This document shows, one piece after another, positions 32,020 through 38,139 of a DNA stretch of 38,849 nt. The stretch's first letter is position 1; each line of letters starts with the position of its first letter. The position numbers and the translations under genes are program-made. Source of the stretch: a virus; IMG/VR virus record IMGVR_UViG_3300027770_000008, positions 1-38,849 of that record, one strand, 5' to 3'. The notes under the pieces are model-generated. The model saw only the letters and a program-made list of their open reading frames with translations. It searched no databases and had not been told where the DNA came from.

Positions 32020-32172
32020 GGTCAAGCCGCGCGGTCGAACCGATCAAGCGGTCAAGCTCGGTCAAGCGGCTCGGTCAAGCTCGGTCAAGCTCGGTCAAGC
32101 GGTCGAAACCGATCAAGCGGGTCAAGCTGCTGGGTCGAGCCAAGCGGTCAAGCGGGTCAAGCTCGGTCAAGC
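32020..32172. repeat. GGTCAAGC octamer array 2
   Basis: Ten exact GGTCAAGC copies start at 32020, 32050, 32060, 32073, 32083, 32093, 32120, 32146, 32155 and 32165; another at 31989 forms the leader C box. Variants (GATCAAGC, GGTCGAGC, GGTCGAAC, GGTCGAAA) fill the gaps. Spacing is 8-13 bp in the densest parts. All face the same way. Open frames across the array only translate the repeats. Confidence 0.9.
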
Positions 32173-32217
32173 GGGCCAAGCGCCGCCGCCGGCGAACTGG
32201 GCTGGGCCGCGCCGCGC

Positions 32218-32431
32218 TGGCCGGCCCAACCTCGCCTCGCCTCGCCTCGCCCCGCCTCGCCCTTGCCACGCCCATCCTCGCCCCGCCTCGCCCTCGCCTC
32301 GCCCCGCCTCGCCCCGCCTCGCCCCGCCTCGCCCTTGCCTCGCCCCGCCTCGCCCTTGCCTCGCCTTGCCTCGCCTTGCCTCGCCTCGCCTCCGCCTCGC
32401 CACGCCTCGCCTCGCCTCGCCTCGCGACCAG
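32218..32431. repeat. C-rich CCTCGCC/CCCCGCC repeat tract 2
   Basis: Over about 215 bp the plus strand is built of GCCTC and GCCCC units. In 32281-32340 there are 40 C, 11 G, 9 T and no A. The complementary strand has many GGGG and GG runs (GGGGCGAGGCGGGGCGAGG) and could form G-quadruplexes. It lies between octamer array 2 and the terminator of unit D. Confidence 0.88.
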
Positions 32432-32447
32432 GTGAAAAAATAGGCAC

Positions 32448-32475
32448 AAAAAAACCACCCGGTAAAAGGTGGTTT
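32448..32475 (-). terminator. Rho-independent terminator of unit D
   Basis: On the minus strand AACCACC pairs with GGTGGTT around a TTTTACCG loop, followed by T5 beyond the stem. It lies 26 bp after the stop of the DUF7227-like gene. Confidence 0.88.
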
Positions 32476-32501
32476 GAGGAGAGTGAGGGGAGCGAAGGGG
32501 A

Positions 32502-33221
32502 TTAATTTGAGCTTGCCGCGATGGCTTTGGAGCGGCCATTGCCGTGCGGATTAATCCACACGTCTCTGTCGCCGTTTCGGCCTGCTTTTCCATCGCAAGC
32601 GAGCTTGCAATCAATGCATTTAACCCTGCCGTTCGTTGAATCGGCTAAACATTCTATCGTTCCGCTTGGCTGAACCTCCGAAACGTGAAAAGCCCGAAAG
32701 CCTAGCTTGCGCGCAAGCTCTAACTTTTCCGCCGTTTCCGTTGACGCCATAAAAAATTTGCCGTAACGACGCTTGCGCGTTGATTGCCAGTCATGGAAGT
32801 AGCCGGTGTGTGATTTGCACACGTTGACGATTTTCTGCACTAACGAATACGGCAATAACGAAGGGTTGCCATAGGCGCCAAAGCGAACCGCACGCCCACC
32901 GAAAATACCGCCATAATCTTCGGGTTTTAAATCAGGATAAGCGCCACGCTTGAAAGCGTGCCAAACTTGACTTGGTGCTTGGAAAACCGTGACGTAACAA
33001 CCTTTACCGGACGCGAAGGGGCACCCAATGCAGATCGTTTTAGCGTCCAAACCAGATTGCACCACTTCAACGGGGTGATGGTTTTCCAACAAAAACCAAA
33101 CTTGAATCATGTTACCCGTTTTGTCATTGCGGGACGATAGAGTCGCAATCGCCACCCATGGTTCGTTTTTCCCATCCGTAGAATACCCGCGCGCGATGAC
33201 GTAGCCAGTTGGTGTGCTCAC
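32502..33221 (-). CDS. DUF7227-like phage protein
   Basis: The product has 239 residues from the GTG at 33221, chosen because it overlaps the previous stop as GTGA and has GGGGGTG upstream. Features are NDKTGNMIQVWFLLENHHPV, CIGCPF and later CYVTVFQAPSQVW, RFGAYGNPSLLPY, HTGYFHDW and a final Cys pair (CIDCKLAC). Cys and aromatic positions suggest a metal site. I recognise it as a widespread phage protein of unknown function. It is the last gene of unit D. Confidence 0.78.
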   Translation of the reverse strand: MSTPTGYVIARGYSTDGKNEPWVAIATLSSRNDKTGNMIQVWFLLENHHPVEVVQSGLDAKTICIGCPFASGKGCYVTVFQAPSQVWHAFKRGAYPDLKPEDYGGIFGGRAVRFGAYGNPSLLPYSLVQKIVNVCKSHTGYFHDWQSTRKRRYGKFFMASTETAEKLELARKLGFRAFHVSEVQPSGTIECLADSTNGRVKCIDCKLACDGKAGRNGDRDVWINPHGNGRSKAIAASSN

Positions 33222-33406
33222 TTCGCACCCCCAACGTAAAAGTCTTCGGCCTTGTGCCATTTTCCAACCCCAACCATATGGTTGTTGATCCGACAGATAA
33301 CGAATAGTTCGTCCGTAGTTGGTCTATAGCTGACGATATAGCTAGAACACTTCCAATTCACGGTTTTACCCGTTTTTAAGGCTAGTTTGATTTCGCTGAA
33401 GTTCAT
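33218..33406 (-). CDS. 62-residue beta-rich protein, first gene of unit D
   Basis: The product has 62 residues and ends YVGGAK, like the protein at 30573. A start at 33406 is preferred because it puts the ATG after the CAGC leader; the upstream TTG at 33442 falls inside the dyad. The shared C-terminus and junction sequence with the unit B gene suggest recombination between the two operons. Function unknown. Confidence 0.65.
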   Translation of the reverse strand: MNFSEIKLALKTGKTVNWKCSSYIVSYRPTTDELFVICRINNHMVGVGKWHKAEDFYVGGAK

Positions 33407-33486
33407 GGTTTTTCGCTGATTTGCTGTTTTGGTGGTGCCCAAAAGCGAGCACCTTCCATCACTTAATGAGTAAGCGCAACTTCCAG
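33407..33486 (-). promoter_or_regulatory. Leader/promoter element D (divergent copy)
   Basis: A TTGCGC box replaces TTGACC, but CTCATTAAGTGA is similar to the B spacer. The dyad GTGCTC-GCTTTT-GGGCAC and the ACAGCAAATCAGC leader are retained before the ATG. The distance from box to dyad is about 10 bp shorter than in B and C. It probably drives genes 33406 and 33221. Confidence 0.6.
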
Positions 33487-33551
33487 CAATCTCTTTCGGT
33501 ATTGCTTTACCTCGTCAGTAGGGTCTTTGATGCCAGCCATTAGTTTCACTT

Positions 33552-34709
33552 ATGCATTCAACCCCTCAGTCATCCTCCGCTCCGCCAACCCGTCCACCGC
33601 CCCAACCTCGTCGCGAAAGCCCTACCCGTCAGCGTCTTAGGGGTAAAAAAGCATGGATAAGCTATTTGTGCGGGGTCAACCGTCAGAGCGATGCAATCCG
33701 TTTCTGCCGTCTACATCGGTTGCCTCTGTCTCTCGTCGTATCAACGTTACCGATACCGCCAACCGTATCCGGTCAAGCACTACCGCCATCCGTATCCGGT
33801 CGAGCACTACCTCAGGTTGTATCCGGTCAAGCACTACAATCGGTCGTTGCTTCATCCCCGTCGGTTGTATCAACTTTATCGATACCACCGGCTGTTGCTT
33901 CACTCCCGCCGCCCCCCGCCGCGCGCTCCGCGCTGGCCCCCGTAGGGGAGGGGGGGGGCGAAGCCCTGGCCCTGACTGACAATTACAATAGATCCGCTGT
34001 AGGAGTAGAAATTTTGCAGTCAGTTGAACTAAAGCAGGATGAAGCCAGTGATGGAGGCGTGAAGCTTGTAGAAGCTAGTAGTGGCTCTTTGGGGTGTAAG
34101 AGCGGAGTAGGGAGTGCGCTAAAAGAAACAAAGCGAAGCTTACAATTTCGCTCCCCTAGGGGGGAGCTGGAGGGGAAAAGTGGTTTTAGTCAAGCTATAA
34201 GCAAAAAGCCTGTTGAATTAATTTTAGGGGCGATGGGGAGTGGGTGGGTGGAAGTTGGGGAAGGGGTGATAGGGGGGATCTGTCGGAACAAGGAGTATGC
34301 GCGGGTGAGGATAGTGGGAGGGAGTGAGGAGTGGGCGAAGTGTGCGGCGAGTGGGTACAGCTTGTTTAATGGGGAGGTGGTGAAGGTGAAGCGGGTGTGG
34401 GTGAGTGGGGATGGGCGGGATGCGGAATATGAGATTGTGGGGAGGGTGGAATTGGAGAAACAGCCGGGGGTTGGAGATATGACAGTAAAGCCTGTGGGAT
34501 TTATTGGAGGGAGTTTAAGGGAAGCGGAGAAGGCGATTGAGGGGGAAGTGGAAGCAAAGGAAGTGGGTGAGGAGAAGGAGATTTTGGTTGTTGAAGAAGC
34601 AAAGGAAAGGGAGGTTGATGGTGGGGAGGGGTTTATGGATAAGATGAGGAAGGAGGCGGAAGCCTGGATGAATGGGGTGGATGATATGAAGGAGAAAGTG
34701 AATGTATGA
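33552..34709 (+). CDS. Compositionally extreme unknown protein
   Basis: The product has 385 residues. The first about 140 are rich in Pro, Ser and Arg and contain three VSGQAL/VSGRAL units and two VVSTLxIPP units. The middle (about 220-320) looks globular, with GWVEVGEGVIGGICRNKEYA, and the end is acidic and helical (EVEAKEVGEEKEILVVEEAK). The DNA of the N-terminal part is C-rich and that of the C-terminal part is extremely G-rich. The start could be internal; the N-terminus may partly overlay a DNA element. It overlaps the next gene by ATGA. Confidence 0.6.
   Translation: MHSTPQSSSAPPTRPPPQPRRESPTRQRLRGKKAWISYLCGVNRQSDAIRFCRLHRLPLSLVVSTLPIPPTVSGQALPPSVSGRALPQVVSGQALQSVVASSPSVVSTLSIPPAVASLPPPPAARSALAPVGEGGGEALALTDNYNRSAVGVEILQSVELKQDEASDGGVKLVEASSGSLGCKSGVGSALKETKRSLQFRSPRGELEGKSGFSQAISKKPVELILGAMGSGWVEVGEGVIGGICRNKEYARVRIVGGSEEWAKCAASGYSLFNGEVVKVKRVWVSGDGRDAEYEIVGRVELEKQPGVGDMTVKPVGFIGGSLREAEKAIEGEVEAKEVGEEKEILVVEEAKEREVDGGEGFMDKMRKEAEAWMNGVDDMKEKVNV
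33771..33832. repeat. Three GGTCAAGC-type octamers at 27-bp spacing
   Basis: GGTCAAGC at 33771 and 33825, and GGTCGAGC at 33798, lie inside a larger TATCCGGTCAAGCACTACC unit. They encode the VSGQAL repeat. The spacing of exactly 27 bp and the same octamer as in the intergenic arrays is notable. Confidence 0.8.
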
Positions 34710-35395
34710 GCGAGCAGGAGGTGAGTGGAAATGGTGGGGTGGCGGCTGGGGTGGCTGGTGGGGTGGGGGCGGAGCCGAGGAAGGCAAGAAAGCCAAATCG
34801 GTGGAAGGTGGAGACAACGAGGAAGAGGACGTATGGGGTGAAGCGGTTGGTCAGGGATGTGGCAACGGCTACATTGAAAGGTAATGGAATTGGCTTGAGG
34901 CAAAGCCCGGTGCTGGATTATATGACAAATGATGACAAACGAATCATGCAGAGGATTGTTGGTATGAGTGTGGAAAAGTTTAACGAGCGGTTGATGGGGA
35001 AGCTGGATCGGTTGACGGATCTGGTGATAGACCGGATGATTAGGGATATTGACGATATGCCTATGCACACGCTGCCCTTTGCGATGGCAGTGACGATTGA
35101 CAAGAAGCGGGCGTTGGCAGGCGCCAGCGCGACGGCCGGGAGCAACGTGAATATCCAGGTTAACAACTTTGGGGCGATGTCGAAGGAAGAGATCATCGCG
35201 AAGCTGAACGGGAAGATGGATATTGGGGATGCTAGTTTAGGCGGGGGTAGCGGGGGTAGCGTACAGCTAGCAGAGGAAGTGGTAATGGCGGAGGAGGAAG
35301 GGGCGGAAGCAAAGCTGGAGACGATTAAGCAGCAGAAGATGGCTTTAAAAAAGAGCTTGATGGGCGATACCAGTCCTGGCCCATACGAAGGCTAG
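34706..35395 (+). CDS. Probable terminase small subunit or DNA-binding protein
   Basis: The product has 229 residues. A basic N-terminal region (RKARKPNRWKVETTRKRTYG) is followed by a helical part (MSVEKFNERLMGKLDRLTDL) and then LPFAMAVTIDKKRALAGASA, a pattern I associate with small terminase proteins (helices followed by ADKRALLxG). The end is acidic. Small subunits recognise the packaging site and bind TerL. It lies 2.7 kb from TerL, separated by the modification operon. Alternatives are another replication or regulatory protein. Confidence 0.55.
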   Translation: MSEQEVSGNGGVAAGVAGGVGAEPRKARKPNRWKVETTRKRTYGVKRLVRDVATATLKGNGIGLRQSPVLDYMTNDDKRIMQRIVGMSVEKFNERLMGKLDRLTDLVIDRMIRDIDDMPMHTLPFAMAVTIDKKRALAGASATAGSNVNIQVNNFGAMSKEEIIAKLNGKMDIGDASLGGGSGGSVQLAEEVVMAEEEGAEAKLETIKQQKMALKKSLMGDTSPGPYEG

Positions 35396-35634
35396 AAGGA
35401 ATCGTCGTCATCGTGGTAGATGTAGGTGAGGCAGGGGGACTGCTTGACCACGGAATAGCGACGGGTAGTGGAAAGCAGATTGACGGGGGGCGAGGCCGCA
35501 TCTACAGGGAAGTAGGACGGCAGGGGCGGTGGGCGGAAACGTTTCTTGGCAACAGGGGAAGTTGTTGAAGAAACGGGATCAGAAGGGGTTAGTTGATTCC
35601 CGAAAAGGTCTTTCTCTAAGTTCGTGTTCTTCAT
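35392..35634 (-). CDS. Small Pro-rich protein with an acidic C-terminal tip
   Basis: The product has 80 residues: KKRFRPPPLPSYFPVDAASPP in the middle and YIYHDDDDSF at the end. The acidic, aromatic end resembles SSB-type tips, so it may interact with replication proteins. It overlaps the start of its upstream neighbour's 3' end by 56 bp, and its stop overlaps the convergent gene. Support is moderate. Confidence 0.48.
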   Translation of the reverse strand: MKNTNLEKDLFGNQLTPSDPVSSTTSPVAKKRFRPPPLPSYFPVDAASPPVNLLSTTRRYSVVKQSPCLTYIYHDDDDSF

Positions 35635-35947
35635 CTAAGAGATTTTGAAGCAATGCACGCAGTTTTGTTTGAGAATTTAAATCATGTTCATCAAGACTTC
35701 CGTAGCTATGAAGACCTGACCAAGATTGATTTTCGCATTCAGACCAAATCAGCTCTCCAAGATGAATGATATTATTTTGATTTTGTTTTAAAGCTATTAA
35801 ACCAGACGACCCACCTCCTCCACGAAGCAAATGATAGATATTTGCTTTAAACTTTTTAACAGCAGCTTCTAAGGTTTCATGGAATTCTTTTTTTTTCCAA
35901 TTTGTACCATCGCTTAATCGCGCAAGGTATTTTGTGATGTATATCAT
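35579..35947 (-). CDS. Unknown protein in the DpdA operon
   Basis: The product has 122 residues. It begins MIYITKYLARLSDGTNWKKK and has LLRGGGGSSGL in the middle. Its DNA (about 35640-35950) is clearly more AT-rich than its neighbours, which suggests separate acquisition. It follows the DpdA-like gene after 19 bp, so it may belong to the modification system, but no domain is recognised. Confidence 0.62.
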   Translation of the reverse strand: MIYITKYLARLSDGTNWKKKEFHETLEAAVKKFKANIYHLLRGGGGSSGLIALKQNQNNIIHLGELIWSECENQSWSGLHSYGSLDEHDLNSQTKLRALLQNLLDEEHELRERPFRESTNPF

Positions 35948-35966
35948 TTAGGAGCAGGGGTTTTGG

Positions 35967-36590
35967 CTATATTAATTTAATCTGTTTGTTGTTCCTGACT
36001 CCAGCTAACCAGCACTCTAAAGCAGGGAGTTTGTCCTTTCTTGTTGGATCCTTAAACCATCCAGTACCATCGACTGACTCAATGCCAAGGTCGTCGCACT
36101 GCCACACACGGTCGATATTGTTAACGCGCCCAACGTGAACACGCGGGAAATGAGCGGCCCATGTTTCAACCGTGCGCCACTTAAACTCCGTGGAGCCTCC
36201 GACAAAAACGAGGCTAGCATTATTTGGCACGTCGCTAGGCGTCATTCCGTCTTGCACGGCAAATGCAAGTGGACGTTTGCATTCAGCCGCAATAGGCGCG
36301 TATTTTTTCCAGCGAGCAAGCGTCTTGTCTTTGTTTCCAACAGCGTCAGGGACAAGAATCCAGTCGGCTTTGTGACCTTGCATCTTGGCCCATTGCAACA
36401 TTGCAAGCCATGCCGCCTCGTCCCAATTATCGCGGAGCGTAAACGCATCGTTGTCAAGGACGTATGGCATCCAAGGCCGAACGGGCGTTTTTTTGTAGTA
36501 GGATGGGCCAAACAAAAGCCCGACCTTGTTCGGCCACTTCCCTGCGGCGTAATGCCACAAGGCGTTTGATTGTCCGCAGAGCATTTTCAT
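35967..36590 (-). CDS. dpdA: DpdA-like DNA deazaguanine transglycosylase
   Basis: The product has 207 residues from the ATG at 36590, which overlaps the QueD stop (ATGA). It shows the order of motifs of short phage DpdA/TGT-type proteins: LDNDAF (45-50), PDAVG (81-85), VQDG (112-115), GGSTEFKW (131-138), HVGRVNN (152-158) and ESVDGTGW (171-178). DpdA exchanges guanine in DNA for a 7-deazaguanine such as preQ0. The Asp residues in LDNDAF and SVDG are the likely catalytic pair. The neighbour QueD makes a precursor, which supports the call. Confidence 0.83.
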   Translation of the reverse strand: MKMLCGQSNALWHYAAGKWPNKVGLLFGPSYYKKTPVRPWMPYVLDNDAFTLRDNWDEAAWLAMLQWAKMQGHKADWILVPDAVGNKDKTLARWKKYAPIAAECKRPLAFAVQDGMTPSDVPNNASLVFVGGSTEFKWRTVETWAAHFPRVHVGRVNNIDRVWQCDDLGIESVDGTGWFKDPTRKDKLPALECWLAGVRNNKQIKLI

Positions 36591-36949
36591 CGTTCGACCC
36601 TCACACAAGTTTTTGCTGTTTCATAAACATCCACGCGCGACACGCGCGGCTTGAGCTTCGAGTATTTGTCGAGCTGCGACATAATCCACGCGCCGAGGTT
36701 TTCGGCGGTGGTGCTGCACGGCAGCACGTCGTTGATATTTTGGTGATCCAGTTGACTCAGGATCGGGACCATCGCCCGCGATAGGTCGGCGTAATCAACC
36801 ACGAACCCGCGCGAGTCGAGCGGGCCGGCGACGTAGATTTCTACCACATAAGAATGTCCGTGGACATTCCTGCACTTGTGCCCGATTGGGAGCTGAGGCA
36901 GCGAGTGCGCGGCCTCAAATGAGAAGCGTTTTGAAACTGTAAATTTCAT
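36587..36949 (-). CDS. queD: 6-carboxytetrahydropterin synthase
   Basis: The product has 120 residues, the family's usual length. Zinc ligands H15, H30 and H32, the catalytic Cys26 in KCRNVHGH, the LDHQNIND segment (67-74), AENL (82-85) and Glu110 in VYETAK are all present. QueD converts dihydroneopterin triphosphate to carboxytetrahydropterin, the second step to preQ0. FolE, QueE and QueC are absent here and would have to come from the host. It overlaps both neighbours by ATGA. Confidence 0.93.
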   Translation of the reverse strand: MKFTVSKRFSFEAAHSLPQLPIGHKCRNVHGHSYVVEIYVAGPLDSRGFVVDYADLSRAMVPILSQLDHQNINDVLPCSTTAENLGAWIMSQLDKYSKLKPRVSRVDVYETAKTCVRVER

Positions 36950-37824
36950 TTAGCAGCAGGGTTTTTGGCTTCAGAAAACTTCTTCTTGATGGCAATGATC
37001 TCGTCTTTGCGCCAAGGTTCGTTCAAAGCTTTGACCAGCTCCTCCGTTGGGATGGGGAAGTTGGCTGATCCGGTGTGGCTCATCATCAGGTTGGTATCCA
37101 GATAAACCTCAAAGCCGCTGGCTCGAACGAGATCGCAGAACCAATAGTCTTCGCCGGCATAGAGGTTCTTTTCGTCGTAGACTAAAGCTAGCTCGCGGTC
37201 GATCCTAGCCAGCTTGGCATGATCTTGAAGGGTTTGGTCACCTAAGATAGCCTTGACCTCGGACAAACGGCTTTCAGCAGTGTTTTTGCCTTGGATGCCC
37301 ATTGGGAACAGCTCAGGGATAACCTTGGGTTCGTGATTGGGATCAGCCATGATGGCAAGGCGGTCTGGATTATCGACAATCAGCTTCTTAAAGACGGAAG
37401 TCTTGATCTTGGAGAAGCCAATGCAACAACGCTTGACCTTTTGCAGACCATCCAGGCCCGGTTCCTCTCCAGGCAACGGTTGAACGTGCCAATGCGTGTC
37501 CATTGAGCGGGTTCCGTAGATTCCGCACACCATATCGACGTCATGGGAGATCAGACGCATGATTGCAGAGACCGTAGTGTTCTGCCCGTCCGTTTGAGCG
37601 ACCACATCCTTGTCCCAGAAGATCAATTCATGGAAATTCTTCTCAATGGCATAAGCCGCCAGTTGATTTCTAGCCATTTGCACCGCTGGGCCATCCAATA
37701 AAATCCAATCTAGTTTAATGTCGGGCAGTTTCTGTGCAGCCAGTTGCAGGCTGGTCACAAAATAGTTCTTGGGAACATCCCCTTTAAGAGGAGTGGCAAT
37801 CAGGATATTACGTTTGATATTCAT
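36946..37824 (-). CDS. GT-A-type glycosyltransferase-like protein
   Basis: The product has 292 residues from the ATG at 37824; an extended TTG start at 37935 would add 37 residues. The N-terminus (RNILIATPLKGDVPKNYF) is that of a nucleotide-sugar binding fold, ARNQLAAYAIEKNF precedes the DxD motif DKD (71-73) that binds the metal and sugar donor, and MVCGIYGTR, GEDYWFCDLVRASG and LDTNLMMSH follow. It transfers a sugar to an unknown acceptor. As the first gene of the QueD-DpdA operon it may glycosylate the modified base, or else act on the cell surface. Confidence 0.72.
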   Translation of the reverse strand: MNIKRNILIATPLKGDVPKNYFVTSLQLAAQKLPDIKLDWILLDGPAVQMARNQLAAYAIEKNFHELIFWDKDVVAQTDGQNTTVSAIMRLISHDVDMVCGIYGTRSMDTHWHVQPLPGEEPGLDGLQKVKRCCIGFSKIKTSVFKKLIVDNPDRLAIMADPNHEPKVIPELFPMGIQGKNTAESRLSEVKAILGDQTLQDHAKLARIDRELALVYDEKNLYAGEDYWFCDLVRASGFEVYLDTNLMMSHTGSANFPIPTEELVKALNEPWRKDEIIAIKKKFSEAKNPAAK

Positions 37825-37954
37825 CAGATTCGTTATGCCATTTTCACCCAAAATGACAAATTGGTAGTGCGATTTCAGGTTAACTATTAGCTCGTCTAAT
37901 AGATCGTGTTGCCAGGTGATCAATTCTTGAAACAAATCAGCAGATGCCTAGCTT
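37825..37954. promoter_or_regulatory. Divergent control region between the modification operon and the packaging genes
   Basis: CTATTAG (37884-37890) and CTAATAG (37896-37902) form a perfect seven-base inverted repeat with a five-base spacer. On the minus strand TTGATC and TATTAG lie 16 bp apart, a fair promoter for the glycosyltransferase gene, with the dyad overlapping its -10 box. The region is non-coding only if the 37824 start is right. Confidence 0.5.
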
Positions 37955-38134
37955 ATGGGCATGATTACTCAGCGTTTTGTGCAGGAATGGCTGGTCGAGC
38001 CAGAAATAGAGGGGGCCAGAGAGTATGCGCGTCTGTCTATTACCGCTGAATTGGACGGGTTGAACATTGACGGCCAAGGCATCATTCCTTGGGCACAGAT
38101 TATCAAGGCAATCCATAATGCCCGTAGTAAATAA
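37955..38134 (+). CDS. 59-residue protein before terL, unknown
   Basis: The product has 59 residues (or 57 from the ATG at 37961), with two helical segments: TQRFVQEWLVEPEIEGAREY and IIPWAQIIKAIHNARSK. The gap to terL is 5 bp. The position suggests a packaging or regulatory accessory, and it is too short for a typical small terminase. No SD is present. Confidence 0.62.
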   Translation: MGMITQRFVQEWLVEPEIEGAREYARLSITAELDGLNIDGQGIIPWAQIIKAIHNARSK

Positions 38135-38139
38135 CCAAT

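Noticed and set aside
31055-32172. CRISPR array.
   Set aside because: The repeated unit is only 8 bp with no unique spacers of constant length and no cas genes.
31981-32614. Several open frames across the octamer and C-rich arrays on both strands, up to 179 codons.
   Set aside because: They only translate the repeats (for example RRGEARRG or SPRLASP units), overlap one another and the real gene at 32502, and have no credible starts.
33463-33540. A 25-residue minus-strand open frame (MAGIKDPTDEVK...).
   Set aside because: The composition is plausible, but it has no SD or overlap with a neighbour and lies upstream of leader D. The evidence is too weak.
34190-35068. A 292-codon minus-strand open frame.
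   Set aside because: It is antisense to the G-rich genes at 33552 and 34706, and its His/Pro/Thr/Ser-rich product simply reflects C-rich codons.
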